Source: Nocardiopsis sinuspersici (GTDB taxonomy: Bacteria > Actinomycetota > Actinomycetes > Streptosporangiales > Streptosporangiaceae). From it: 64,000 nucleotides of DNA. Position numbers and translations under genes: made by a program. Under the pieces are notes generated by a model, which did no database searches, was not told where the DNA came from, and saw only the letters and a program-made list of their open reading frames with translations. How positions within the stretch are numbered: position 1 is the stretch's first letter; every line of letters starts with the position of its first letter. Of the stretch, positions 17,114 through 25,498 are shown one piece after another. The DNA lies in contig VWVT01000001.1 of NCBI GenBank assembly GCA_008638415.1, positions 62,001 through 126,000 on the forward strand. Reading direction: 5' to 3'.

Positions 17114-18912
17114 GCCGCTACCCGTCGCTGTGGTGGGAGGTGCTCCGCCTGTCCTGGCGGACCGCCCCGGGCCTGACCGCGGGGGCCTACGCCGCCGTGG
17201 CGGTGTCGGTGGGCGCGGTGGCGGCCGTGGGCCTGTCCCTCCGGGCCACCGTGGACGCGACCGCCCAGGGGGCGGCCGGGGCGGCGCTGCTCGGAGCGGC
17301 CGGGGTCGCGGGGGCCTACGCGCTGACCCTGGTCCTACAGGACCTGACCACGGAGCTGGTCGGCACGGTCTCGGACCGCACCGGGCGCATGGCGGTCCAT
17401 CCGAGGGTGCACCGGGACATCAACGCGGTACAGGGTCTGGAGCACCTGGAGCGCGGCGACTTCCTGGACCGGGTGAGCCTCGTGCGCCGCTCCACCGGGT
17501 CGATCGCCCGCAGCGGGTGGAACGCGGTCCTGGCGGTGGCCAGCGTCCTGAAGCTGCTGGTGACGGTGGTGCTGCTGGGCGGTGTGGACCCGGTACTGCT
17601 GGTGCTGATCCCGCTCGCGGCGGCCCCCGTCTGGTGCGACCACCGGGGACAGCTCCTGGTGCAGCGCGCCGAGGTGGAGGGGGCCGAGGCCCACCGGGTG
17701 CAGCAGCACCTGTTCGACACCCTGGTGGGCGCCGCCGGGGGCAAGGAGGTCCGGGTGGCCGGTGCGGCCGAGCGGCTTCTCGGGATCCAGGCCCGGGCGT
17801 GGCGGGAGGCCGAGCGGGTCCGTTTCCGTGCCAGGGCGTTCGCGGCGCTGTGGACCCTGGCCGGATGGACGGTGTTCGTCGCCGGGTTCACCGGTGGCAT
17901 CGCGCTGGTGGTCCGCCTGGCCGCCGGCGGCACGGGCGGTGTCGGGGATCTGGTGTTGACGGTGATGCTTGCGGTGAGCCTGCGGCAGACGATGCAGGGC
18001 ACGGTGGCCACGGCCGCCGAGGCCACCGGGATGAGGCGGGTCATCGAGCCCTACCTGTGGCTGCGCGACCTCGTGCGGGCGGAACGGGAGCGCGGTGCGG
18101 CGGACGAACCGCCGCCCGAGGCCCTGTCCCGGGGGATCGCCCTGGCCGGCGTCTCCTTCACCTACCCGGGTACCGGACGCCGCGCCCTGGACGACGTGTC
18201 CGTGCTGCTGCCCGCCGGCTCCGTGGTGGCGGTGGTCGGTGAGTACGGGTCGGGCAAGACGACCCTGGTCAAGCTGCTGCTGTCCTTCTACGAGCCGGAC
18301 TCCGGGTGTGTCCTGTTGGACGGCCGTGACCTCGGACGCGTCCGCACGGCGGGATGGCGGGCCCGGACCAGCGCGGTCTTCCAGGACTTCGGCCGGTTCC
18401 ACACGGTGTTCCGGGAGACCGTGGGGATCGGCGACCTGCCCCGGATGGGCGACGGTGAGGCGCTGCGGGAGGCCGTGCGCGCGGCCGACGCCGAGGCCTT
18501 GGCCGAGCGGCTGCCCGAGGGGTGGGAGACCCAGTTGGGCCGGGAGCTGGGCGGTACCGAGCTGTCCGAGGGGCAGTGGCAGCGGACCGCCCTGGCCCGG
18601 GCCTCGATGCGCGGGGACCCCCTGCTGTTCGTGCTGGACGAGCCGACGGCGTCGCTGGACGCGCCCAGCGAGGAGGCGATCTTCCGGAGGTACATGGAGC
18701 GGGCCCGGGCGCACGCGGCCGTGACCGGGGCCGTGACGGTGATCGTGTCGCACCGCTTCTCCACCGTCGCCGGGGCCGACCTGGTCCTGGTGATGGACCG
18801 GGGCCGGATCGTGGAGTCCGGCACCCACGGGGAGCTGCTGGCCCTGGACGGCCGTTACTCCGAGCTGTACGGGATGCAGGCCCGCGCGTACGCCCCCGAG
18901 CCCGGAGGGTGA
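17110..18912 (+). CDS. ABC exporter half-transporter, subunit 2 (TMD-NBD)
   Basis: A 600-residue partner of the preceding gene, with a 4-base overlap. Membrane segments fill about residues 20-300. The nucleotide-binding domain has Walker A GEYGSGKTTL at about 377, VFQDFGRFH, the signature ELSEGQWQRTALARA, Walker B LLFVLDEPTASLD and the H-loop SHRFSTV. The signature reads LSEGQ instead of LSGGQ. Such a change in one half is common in asymmetric heterodimeric exporters and suggests the two ATP sites are not equivalent. Confidence 0.9.
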   Translation: MSRYPSLWWEVLRLSWRTAPGLTAGAYAAVAVSVGAVAAVGLSLRATVDATAQGAAGAALLGAAGVAGAYALTLVLQDLTTELVGTVSDRTGRMAVHPRVHRDINAVQGLEHLERGDFLDRVSLVRRSTGSIARSGWNAVLAVASVLKLLVTVVLLGGVDPVLLVLIPLAAAPVWCDHRGQLLVQRAEVEGAEAHRVQQHLFDTLVGAAGGKEVRVAGAAERLLGIQARAWREAERVRFRARAFAALWTLAGWTVFVAGFTGGIALVVRLAAGGTGGVGDLVLTVMLAVSLRQTMQGTVATAAEATGMRRVIEPYLWLRDLVRAERERGAADEPPPEALSRGIALAGVSFTYPGTGRRALDDVSVLLPAGSVVAVVGEYGSGKTTLVKLLLSFYEPDSGCVLLDGRDLGRVRTAGWRARTSAVFQDFGRFHTVFRETVGIGDLPRMGDGEALREAVRAADAEALAERLPEGWETQLGRELGGTELSEGQWQRTALARASMRGDPLLFVLDEPTASLDAPSEEAIFRRYMERARAHAAVTGAVTVIVSHRFSTVAGADLVLVMDRGRIVESGTHGELLALDGRYSELYGMQARAYAPEPGG

Positions 18913-19028
18913 GGCGCCGGCCGGGAGTACCTGATCTCGGGACACGCCAAAATCTGTGTTGGCCGTAGTAGACATGCGTTTCCAGGGCTGCTAGATTTCT
19001 TCTCGTAGCCACAGAGATCCAAGAGGGA

Positions 19029-19047
19029 CCACCGGATACGCCGGTGG
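19029..19047. repeat. Small hairpin at the head of the repeat region
   Basis: CCACCGG at 19029-19035 pairs with CCGGTGG at 19041-19047 around a 5-base loop. It immediately precedes the first of three larger structured repeats. Confidence 0.5.
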
Positions 19048-19050
19048 AGA

Positions 19051-19093
19051 GCAGTACGGCAGTACCGGTGTCCCGCCCGCACGGGGGACGCCG
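19051..19093. repeat. Structured repeat unit A
   Basis: The unit consists of two tandem 8-mers of the form GCAGTACS (19051-19066) followed by an imperfect palindrome at 19066-19093. The palindrome's arms CGGTGTCCC and GGGACGCCG form a 9-base-pair stem (one G-T pair) around a GCCCGCACGG-like loop. Units B and C repeat this plan. Confidence 0.7.
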
Positions 19094-19165
19094 TGGCAGC
19101 AAGAAGGACGCGGTAGGGCTCGACCGGCACGGAGATGTCGAACAGCGCCGGGAGCCGGTAGGACC

Positions 19166-19216
19166 GCAGTACGGCAGTACCGCAGTAACGGCTTTCCGCC
19201 CGCACGGGGAAGGCCG
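19166..19216. repeat. Structured repeat unit B
   Basis: Three tandem GCAGTAC-type 8-mers (19166-19189) are followed by the palindrome at 19189-19216 with arms CGGCTTTCC and GGAAGGCCG. Compared with units A and C the stem sequence differs on both arms in a compensating way (TGT/ACG becomes CTT/AGG), so pairing is preserved while sequence is not. Confidence 0.7.
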
Positions 19217-19284
19217 CGCGACAACACGGCAGGTCGGCTCGACCGGCGTACACGTGCTTCAAGACGCCGGGAGCCGGTGGTATC

Positions 19285-19318
19285 GCAGTACCGGTGTTCC
19301 GCCCGTACGGGGACGCCG
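19285..19318. repeat. Structured repeat unit C
   Basis: One GCAGTACC 8-mer (19285-19292) is followed by the palindrome at 19292-19318 with arms CGGTGTTCC and GGGACGCCG around a loop centred on CCCGTACGGG. The same GACGCCGGGAGCCGG-like segment precedes units B and C, giving a total repeat length of about 105-125 bases. Confidence 0.7.
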
Positions 19319-19526
19319 TAGCAGTGAGAAGAGCACGCAATGAGATCGAGAGGAGCAGATGCCATCAGGATCGCCCGGGTGTGAGGACATTCCGCTCGGG
19401 TACCGCAGGCCCCGGTTCGGAAGAAGGTGGTCCACGGTCACACAACCGCGATCCCCGCGATCCCGTCCCAGCTTGACCTCGGGAAGCGGAAGACCGGCAG
19501 CGTCCGGTAGATGGTATTGAACTCTC

Positions 19527-19556
19527 GGGCCCCAGCGCCGTTCGGCGCTGGGGCCC
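19527..19556. terminator. Strong hairpin upstream of the MerR-like gene
   Basis: GGGCCCCAGCGCC at 19527-19539 pairs perfectly with 19544-19556 around the tetraloop GTTC, a 13-base-pair stem. It lies about 32 bases before the TTG start at 19589. It is either the terminator of an upstream RNA or a leader hairpin controlling the gene. No U-tract follows. Confidence 0.6.
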
Positions 19557-19588
19557 TCGACGTGCGTTCAGGAGAGAAAGAGAAACGC

Positions 19589-19933
19589 TTGTCCCGTCCC
19601 GAAGCCGAAGACCGGTTCGACGATGACGACTACCCCGCCTACACCATGGGCCGCGCCGCGGAGATGATCGGCACCACGCCGACGTTCCTGCGCGCCCTCG
19701 GCGAAGCCCGGCTGATCGAGCCCCTGCGCTCGGCGGGCGGCCACCGCCGCTTCTCCCGCTACCAGTTGAGGATCGCCGCCCGCGCCCGCGAGCTCGTGGA
19801 CGAGGGCACTCCGATCGAGGCCGCATGCAGGATCATCATCCTGGAGGACCAACTGGAGGAGGCGCAGCGCATCAACGAGGAGCTGCGCGCCTCCGAGGCC
19901 GGCTCGCGAAGCGACGAACAGCCTTCGCGTTAG
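19589..19933 (+). CDS. MerR-like helix-turn-helix regulator (BldC/HspR-type DNA-binding domain)
   Basis: A 114-residue protein. A short acidic N-terminus (EDRFDDDDYPAYT) is followed by a winged helix-turn-helix (MGRAAEMIGTTPTFLRALGEARLI, then LRSAGGHRRFSRYQL), typical of MerR N-terminal domains. A C-terminal helix (ILEDQLEEAQRINEELRA) suits dimerisation. There is no effector domain. The TTG at 19589 is preferred because the acidic N-terminus belongs to the family in actinomycetes, with GGAGAGAAAGAG upstream; ATG 19646 would lose it. The target genes are unknown. Confidence 0.8.
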   Translation: MSRPEAEDRFDDDDYPAYTMGRAAEMIGTTPTFLRALGEARLIEPLRSAGGHRRFSRYQLRIAARARELVDEGTPIEAACRIIILEDQLEEAQRINEELRASEAGSRSDEQPSR

Positions 19934-20074
19934 CGGGTCCCGGCCGGGAGCGGACCCGGCCGGGACGGCCGCACCGCCCCGCGGAAGGCGTCCGGGCACC
20001 GCAGCGCCCGAAGGCCGCGGTACCAGGCGCCGCCGACGCGTGCCCCCGGGGCCCGACGGACTAACATCTTCCCC

Positions 20075-21127
20075 ATGGCAACCGGGAGCACGGGTCGAAA
20101 ACGCCCCACGATCAGCGACGTCGCCCGTCGGGCGGGCGTGAGCAAGGGCGCTGTGTCACGGGCGTTGAACACCGGTACCGGTACCAGCGCCAGCACCCGT
20201 GAACGCATCCGCCAGGCCGCGGTCGAACTGGGATGGAGCCCGAGTTACGTAGCACGCGCGCTCAACGGCAAGTCGCTGGGCACCATCGGCCTGGTCGTAC
20301 GCCGCTCCCCCGAGATCCTCGACTTCGACGCGTTCTTCCCGTCGTTCCTGTCCGGTATCGAGTCGGTGCTCTCCGGCGAGGAGCACGCCACCGTCATCCG
20401 CTTCGTACCCGACGAGCGGACCGAGGCCGCCACCTACGAGCGGCTGTTCAACGAGCACTTCGTCGACGGTTTCCTGGTCACCGACCTGCGGACGGACGAC
20501 GGCCGTCCCGCGATGCTGCGCCGTCTGGGCGCGCCCGCCGTCGTGGGCGGTGCGCCCGAGGGCTCCTCCGACCTCCCCACCATCACCAATGACTCCGAGG
20601 AGGCGATCCGCGGCCTGGTCCGCCGCTTCGCCGAGGCGGGCCACCGGCGCATCGCCCACGTCCAGGGCGACCCCCACATGCTGCACGCGATCCAGCGCCG
20701 CCGCCACTGGGAGAAGGCGGTGCGCGAGTTCGGACTGGAGCCGGGGCCGGTGGAGGAGCAGGGCGGCTACACCATCGAGGGCGGGGCCCGGGCCACGGAG
20801 CGCATCATCGCCGGGCGCGGCGGCGAACGCCCCACCGCCATCTTCTACGGCAGCGACCTCATGGCCATAGGCGGCTACTCCGTGCTGAGGGAGGCGGGTC
20901 TGACCATCCCCGACGACATGGCGGTGGCCGGGTTCGACGACATCCCCCTGGCCTCGTTCGTCACGCCGCCGCTGACGACCGTCCGCAACAGGCACCGTGC
21001 GCTGGGCAGTGTCGGCGCACGCATCCTGCTGGACATGCTCAAGGGGCAGGAGCCGCCCCTGTCGACCGTGCTCACCGGCGAACTCCGCCTGAGGGAGTCC
21101 TCCGGACAGCCGGACCATCGCTTGTAA
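20075..21127 (+). CDS. LacI-family transcriptional regulator of a sugar ABC importer
   Basis: A 350-residue repressor. The N-terminal helix-turn-helix with hinge is at about residues 9-60 (ISDVARRAGVSKGAVSRALN, then SYVARALNGKS). The C-terminal part is a periplasmic-binding-protein-like sugar-binding core, with TIGLVVRR, VDGFLVTDLR, ITNDSEEAIRGLVRRFAEAGH and VAGFDDIPLASFVTPPLTTV. It stands just upstream of, and in the same direction as, the binding protein and permease genes, and a perfect palindrome lies between them. Repression relieved by an oligosaccharide is the usual mode. Confidence 0.92.
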   Translation: MATGSTGRKRPTISDVARRAGVSKGAVSRALNTGTGTSASTRERIRQAAVELGWSPSYVARALNGKSLGTIGLVVRRSPEILDFDAFFPSFLSGIESVLSGEEHATVIRFVPDERTEAATYERLFNEHFVDGFLVTDLRTDDGRPAMLRRLGAPAVVGGAPEGSSDLPTITNDSEEAIRGLVRRFAEAGHRRIAHVQGDPHMLHAIQRRRHWEKAVREFGLEPGPVEEQGGYTIEGGARATERIIAGRGGERPTAIFYGSDLMAIGGYSVLREAGLTIPDDMAVAGFDDIPLASFVTPPLTTVRNRHRALGSVGARILLDMLKGQEPPLSTVLTGELRLRESSGQPDHRL

Positions 21128-21180
21128 CGTTTCCACAACTGCCTCTCCTGCCTTCCTGTGATCTCACCTACACTGGCCAG

Positions 21181-21194
21181 GTAAACCGGTTTAC
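21181..21194. promoter_or_regulatory. LacI-type operator
   Basis: GTAAACCGGTTTAC is a perfect 14-base palindrome with the central CG characteristic of LacI/GalR-family operators. It lies 53 bases after the regulator stop and about 145 bases before the start of the sugar-binding-protein gene, so it probably overlaps the transporter promoter. Confidence 0.75.
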
Positions 21195-21339
21195 TTAATC
21201 ACTTGGCTACAAAGAGTGACATGTGACCTGGTTTCGGATGCTCTTGCCCACGGACCCACGGGCACGTCCGACCTGCCCGTTCCGTCACCGCCGACGCTGA
21301 CGACGGGCGCGCATGGCCTACGGAGAAACGGAGACGGCC

Positions 21340-22656
21340 GTGAGAACACCCCCCGCAGCGCTACTGTCCGCTTCAACCGCACTCGGGCTCGTCGCCGCGC
21401 TGACCGCCTGCGGTCCCGGCGAGGATTCCGGGGACCAGACGCTGACCTACTGGGCCAGCAACCAGGGAGCGAGCGTGGAGGAGGACCAGGAGGTCCTCCG
21501 GCCCGCGCTCGACCGCTTCACCGAGGAGACCGGGGTCGAGGTCGAACTGGAGGTCGTCCCCTGGAGCGAGTTGTACAACCGCATCCTCACCGCGGTCAGC
21601 AGCGGCGACGCGCCCGACGTACTCAACATCGGCAACACCTGGGCGGCCAGCCTCCAGGAGACCGGCGCCTTCGTGCCCTTCGAGGGTGAGGACCTCCAGG
21701 CGGTGGGCGGCGAGGAGCGCTTCGTCGGCACCAGCTTCGCCACCGGCGGCGCCGAGGGCGAGGCGCCGACGTCGGTGCCGCTCTACGGACTGTCCTACGC
21801 GCTGTTCTACAACCCCACCATGTTCGCCGAGGCGGGTATCGAGGAACCGCCCGCGACCTGGGAGGAGTTCGTCGACACCGCGGACGAGCTGACCAGGGAC
21901 ACCGACGGCGACGGAGAGATCGACCAGTACGGCTTCGTGACGGAGGGCGGCAACGAGCGGCAGAACTCCCACATGGCCTTCATCCTCGGCCAGCAGCAGG
22001 GCGGAGCGCTGTGGGGGGAGGACGGGCCCACCTTCTCCTCCGACGAGCAGGTCGCCGCCGTCAAGCAGTGGGTGGACCTGATGGCCGTGGAGGAGGTCGT
22101 CGACCCCAGCAGCGCCGAGTTCAGCGACGGCACCCAGGGCATCAGCGACTTCGTCGACGGGCGCGCCGCCATGACCATCGTGCAGGGCAGTGCCCGCACC
22201 ACCATGGCCGCCCGCGGATTCGACGACTACGAGGTCGCCCAGGTCCCGATGCCCGACCCGCTGCCGGGCGAGCCCGTCCAGAGCCACACGGCCGGGATCA
22301 ACATCAGTGTCTTCAACGACACCGACGACAAGGAGGGCGCGCTGCGGCTGGTCGAGCACCTGACCAGTCCGGAGGAGCAGGTGTACCTGTCCCAGGAGTT
22401 CCAGACCCTGCCGGTAGCCACCGAGGCCTACGAGAGCGAGGAACTGCAGAGCGAGTCGATGGACACCTTCCGCACGATCCTCGCCGAGCACTCCGCACCG
22501 ATGCCGCTGATCCCCGAGGAGGGCCAGATGGAGACGGTGCTCGGCGGAGCGATCAGCGACCTCTTCGCCCGCGTGGCGACCGGCGACGAGGTCACCGAGG
22601 CCGACGTCCGCCAGGCCATGGAGGAGGCCGAGACCCAGATGGACGCCGCGAACTAG
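21340..22656 (+). CDS. Extracellular sugar-binding lipoprotein of an ABC importer
   Basis: A 438-residue solute-binding protein of family 1 (MalE-like). A lipoprotein signal ends in LTAC (the Cys of the lipobox at about residue 24). The mature protein starts TLTYWASNQG and has VEVELEVVPWSELYNRI, SGDAPDVLNIGNTW and a Ca-site-like DTDGDGEIDQYG. The GTG at 21340 is preferred to ATG 21313 because it has GGAG six bases upstream and keeps a normal signal length. No ATPase is encoded here, so a shared MsiK-type ATPase is inferred. Confidence 0.92.
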   Translation: MRTPPAALLSASTALGLVAALTACGPGEDSGDQTLTYWASNQGASVEEDQEVLRPALDRFTEETGVEVELEVVPWSELYNRILTAVSSGDAPDVLNIGNTWAASLQETGAFVPFEGEDLQAVGGEERFVGTSFATGGAEGEAPTSVPLYGLSYALFYNPTMFAEAGIEEPPATWEEFVDTADELTRDTDGDGEIDQYGFVTEGGNERQNSHMAFILGQQQGGALWGEDGPTFSSDEQVAAVKQWVDLMAVEEVVDPSSAEFSDGTQGISDFVDGRAAMTIVQGSARTTMAARGFDDYEVAQVPMPDPLPGEPVQSHTAGINISVFNDTDDKEGALRLVEHLTSPEEQVYLSQEFQTLPVATEAYESEELQSESMDTFRTILAEHSAPMPLIPEEGQMETVLGGAISDLFARVATGDEVTEADVRQAMEEAETQMDAAN

Positions 22657-22670
22657 GCGGTACGGCTCTT

Positions 22671-22701
22671 CGGCCGCCCCGTCCCCGCGGCGGGGCGGCC
22701 G
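22671..22701. terminator. Intercistronic hairpin between binding protein and permease
   Basis: CGGCCGCCCCG at 22671-22681 pairs perfectly with 22691-22701 (11 base pairs, 9-base loop). In this position such a hairpin commonly protects the 3' end of the binding-protein message or attenuates read-through, giving more binding protein than permease. Confidence 0.65.
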
Positions 22702-22718
22702 TTCGATGGAGGCGCTAG

Positions 22719-23711
22719 ATGTCGACTACCGAAGAACAGGGGTCCGACGCCGCGGAGGACCTGTCCGCGGCCGGCCCCGCGAGAGAACCCGGCGGGCGGC
22801 GTCCGCGCCGCCCGGGGTGGTTCCTGCCGTACGGCATGGTGCTGCCGGCGGCGGTACTGGAGCTGCTGGTCCACGTCATCCCCATGGCCCTGGGGATCTA
22901 CATCGCGTTCACCTCGTTGACGCAGCTGACCATCCGGCGCTGGACGACGGCGCCGCTCGTCGGCTTCGAGAACTTCGTCCGCGGTCTGGACCCCGGAAAC
23001 GCCCTGGGCAGTGCCCTGTTCGAGAGCCTGTTCCGCACCACGGTCTACACCGTGCTGGTGGTGGGGCTGTCGTGGGTACTGGGGATGGCCGCGGCCGTCG
23101 CCCTGAACACGAGGTTCCGGGGGCGCGGTGTACTGCGCACCCTGTTCCTCGTGCCCTATGCCCTGCCTGTCTACGTCGCCGCGATCCTCTGGGCGTTCAT
23201 GTTCAACCAGCGCGACGGCATGGTCAACCAGCTTCTCGTACAGGACCTGGGAGTGCTGGACGAGCGTCCGTTCTGGCTCATCGGCGAGAACGCGTTCTGG
23301 GTGCTGGTGATCGTGTCGGTGTGGCGGCTGTGGCCGTTCGCGTTCCTGATGCTGCTGGCGGCACTACAGAGCATCCCCGAGGACATGTACGAGGCCGCCG
23401 CCATCGACGGCGCCTCGACCTGGAGGCGGTTCACCGGCATCACGCTGCCCATGGTGCGCTCGGCGAACGCGGTCGTGCTGCTCGTCATGGGGCTGTGGAC
23501 GTTCAACGAGTTCAACATCCCCTTCCTGCTCTTCGGCGACGTCTCGCCCGAGAGCGCACGGCTGATCTCACCGCTGATCTACGAGCACTCCTTCGTCAAC
23601 TGGAACTTCGGACTGGGCGCCGCGATGAGTGTGCTGCTGCTCATCGCGCTGATCATCGCGTCGGCGGTCTACGTCCGCATGGTGCTGCCCAAGGGGAGTG
23701 GCAATGAATGA
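22719..23711 (+). CDS. Sugar ABC importer permease 1 (MalF-like)
   Basis: A 330-residue permease with about six membrane segments, the first near residues 38-62 (PYGMVLPAAVLELLVHVIPMAL). The EAA loop that docks the ATPase is EAAAIDGASTWRRFTGITLP. A charged, Gly/Pro-rich N-terminal extension of about 30 residues precedes the first segment. The ATG follows GATGGAGG. It overlaps the next gene by 8 bases. Confidence 0.92.
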   Translation: MSTTEEQGSDAAEDLSAAGPAREPGGRRPRRPGWFLPYGMVLPAAVLELLVHVIPMALGIYIAFTSLTQLTIRRWTTAPLVGFENFVRGLDPGNALGSALFESLFRTTVYTVLVVGLSWVLGMAAAVALNTRFRGRGVLRTLFLVPYALPVYVAAILWAFMFNQRDGMVNQLLVQDLGVLDERPFWLIGENAFWVLVIVSVWRLWPFAFLMLLAALQSIPEDMYEAAAIDGASTWRRFTGITLPMVRSANAVVLLVMGLWTFNEFNIPFLLFGDVSPESARLISPLIYEHSFVNWNFGLGAAMSVLLLIALIIASAVYVRMVLPKGSGNE

Positions 23712-24543
23712 GACACGGGGATTCCGCTGGTTCCGCCGGATCGTCCTGACCTTTCTCACCGTGTTCACGGTGCTGCCCCTGTACGTGCTGGTGGTGACCT
23801 CGGTGAAGCCGCTGGAGAACGTCCGGGGAGCGTTCACCTGGCTTCCGGAACGCGTCACCCTCCAGCCGTACGTGGACATGTGGACGACGATCCCGCTGGC
23901 CCGCTACCTCACCAACAGCCTGGTCGTCACGACCACGGCGACCGTCCTGGCGCTGGTGGTGGCGGTGCTGGCCGCCTATCCGCTGTCACGGCTGCGCTTT
24001 CGCGGCAAGCGGCTGTTCAGCATGACGGTGCTCTCGACGCAGATGTTTCCCGGCATCCTGTTCCTGCTGCCGCTCTTCCTGATCTTCGTACGGCTGGAGG
24101 ACTTCACCGGCATCGAGTTCACCGGCTCCTACACCGGGCTCATCATCACCTACCTGACCTTCGCCCTGCCGTTCTCGATCTGGATGCTGGCCGGGTACTT
24201 CAGTGCCATCCCCGAGGGCCTGGAGGAGGCGGCGATGATCGACGGCACCGGCAGGATCGGTGCCCTGGTCCGGGTCATCCTCCCCGTGGCCCGCCCGGGC
24301 ATCCTCGCCGTCGGGGTGTTCGCGTTCATCACCGCCTGGGGCGAGGTGCTGTTCGCCTCGGTGCTGACCGACACCGAGACCCGCACGCTCTCCATCGGGC
24401 TCAAGCTCTACACCAGCCAGACCGACACCCTGTGGAACGAGCTGCTGGCCGCGTCGCTGACCATCTCCCTGCCGGTGGTCGTCGCCTTCATGCTGGTCCA
24501 GCGCTACCTCGTGTCCGGGCTGTCGGCGGGCGCGGTGAAGTAG
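23704..24543 (+). CDS. Sugar ABC importer permease 2 (MalG-like)
   Basis: A 279-residue permease with six membrane segments and the EAA loop [20 protein letters not shown]. The ATG at 23704 has AAGGGGAG seven bases upstream, inside the end of the first permease. It is the last gene of the importer operon. No glycosidase or kinase follows, so the substrate is not identifiable from context. Confidence 0.92.
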   Translation: MNETRGFRWFRRIVLTFLTVFTVLPLYVLVVTSVKPLENVRGAFTWLPERVTLQPYVDMWTTIPLARYLTNSLVVTTTATVLALVVAVLAAYPLSRLRFRGKRLFSMTVLSTQMFPGILFLLPLFLIFVRLEDFTGIEFTGSYTGLIITYLTFALPFSIWMLAGYFSAIPEGLEEAAMIDGTGRIGALVRVILPVARPGILAVGVFAFITAWGEVLFASVLTDTETRTLSIGLKLYTSQTDTLWNELLAASLTISLPVVVAFMLVQRYLVSGLSAGAVK

Positions 24544-24616
24544 CGGGCGGGGCCTCGCCCCCTCCCGCGGCACCGCGGTCCCGGCCCGCGCCCGAACGGC
24601 CGGAGCGCCGCGTCGT

Positions 24617-24667
24617 GCCGGGGGCCGGGACGCCGGCGCGGACGCGCGGGCGTACCCGGCCCCCGGC
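24617..24667. terminator. Large hairpin between convergent genes
   Basis: GCCGGGGGCCGGG at 24617-24629 pairs perfectly with 24655-24667, a 13-base-pair stem with a 25-base loop. It can end transcription from both the importer operon (+) and msrA (-). Confidence 0.55.
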
Positions 24668-24682
24668 CGCCGGTGTCCGCGG

Positions 24683-25345
24683 TCACTCCGTGGAGGCCAC
24701 ACCGATCGGGCAGCTGGCGCCGGTGCCGCTGATGCCGCAGTAGCCGCCCGGGTTCTTGGCGTCCGACAGGTACTGCTGGTGGAAGTCCTCGGCGAAGTAG
24801 AACTCCCCGAGCGGCGCGATCTCGGTGGTGATCGGCCCGTAGCCCGCCCCGGTCAGAGCCGGCTGGAACGCGTCGCGGCTGGCCTCGGCCGCGGCCCGCT
24901 GGGCGTCGTCGTGGTACAGGATCGCCGACCGGTACTGGGTACCGACGTCGTTGCCCTGGCGCATCCCCTGCGTGGGGTCGTGGCCCTCCCAGAAGACCTT
25001 GAGGATCTCCGTGTACGAGATGCGCTCGGGGTCGAACACCACGCGCACCGCCTCTGCGTGGCCGGTCATGCCAGAGCACACCTCCTCGTAGGTGGGGTTG
25101 GGCGTGTAGCCGCCCGCGTAGCCCACCGCGGTCGTGATGATGCCCCGCTCCGGGCCCAGGCGCCAGAACATGCGCTCGGCGCCCCAGAAGCAGCCCATCG
25201 CCACGTCGGCGATCCGGCTGCCCTCCGGGTAGGGCGGTGTGAGCTTGGTACCGAGGACGGTGTGCCTCCCCGGCTCCGGCATCGGGGTGTCGCGGCCGGG
25301 AAGGGCGCGGGCTGGGTCGACCATGGTCGTCTTTGTCCCGAACAT
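24683..25345 (-). CDS. msrA: Peptide-methionine (S)-S-oxide reductase MsrA
   Basis: A 220-residue repair enzyme that reduces methionine S-sulfoxide in proteins using thioredoxin. The catalytic motif GCFWGAE has Cys52. [25 protein letters not shown] and [11 protein letters not shown] complete the active site. Two further cysteines near the end ([13 protein letters not shown]) are the usual recycling pair. The start at ATG 25345 keeps the N-terminal [22 protein letters not shown] extension seen in actinomycete MsrA. Divergent from the rarD-like gene. Confidence 0.95.
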   Translation of the reverse strand: MFGTKTTMVDPARALPGRDTPMPEPGRHTVLGTKLTPPYPEGSRIADVAMGCFWGAERMFWRLGPERGIITTAVGYAGGYTPNPTYEEVCSGMTGHAEAVRVVFDPERISYTEILKVFWEGHDPTQGMRQGNDVGTQYRSAILYHDDAQRAAAEASRDAFQPALTGAGYGPITTEIAPLGEFYFAEDFHQQYLSDAKNPGGYCGISGTGASCPIGVASTE

Positions 25346-25498
25346 GTGTCCAGGGTATCCACGGGAGGAGTGCGGCGCACGGGTTCCGCCAGGCCCGTGG
25401 ACGACCGCTTCCGGACGAGACGGCCGGTTCCGGACGGAACGCCGGTTCCGTGCGGCGGGAGGGCGACATGCCGGAAAATTCGTCCTACCATTGCGGGC

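Larger units (their letters stand above)
18913..19588. other. 676-base gene-free region with structured repeats
   Basis: No convincing coding frame is present. Open frames on both strands merely reflect the three repeats. The region contains the small hairpin at 19029, repeat units A-C, and a very strong hairpin at 19527-19556 just before the MerR-like gene. It may be a structured non-coding RNA locus or a long leader; no RNA family was recognised. Confidence 0.45.

Noticed and set aside
19051..19318. CRISPR array
   Set aside because: Only three units, repeats are not identical, spacing differs (123 and 103 bases) and there are no cas genes.
18855..19365. Open frames on the minus strand with a repeated ATASPxRAGxRYC-like peptide
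   Set aside because: The peptide repeat follows directly from the DNA repeats and their hairpins; there is no start site and no conserved protein signal.
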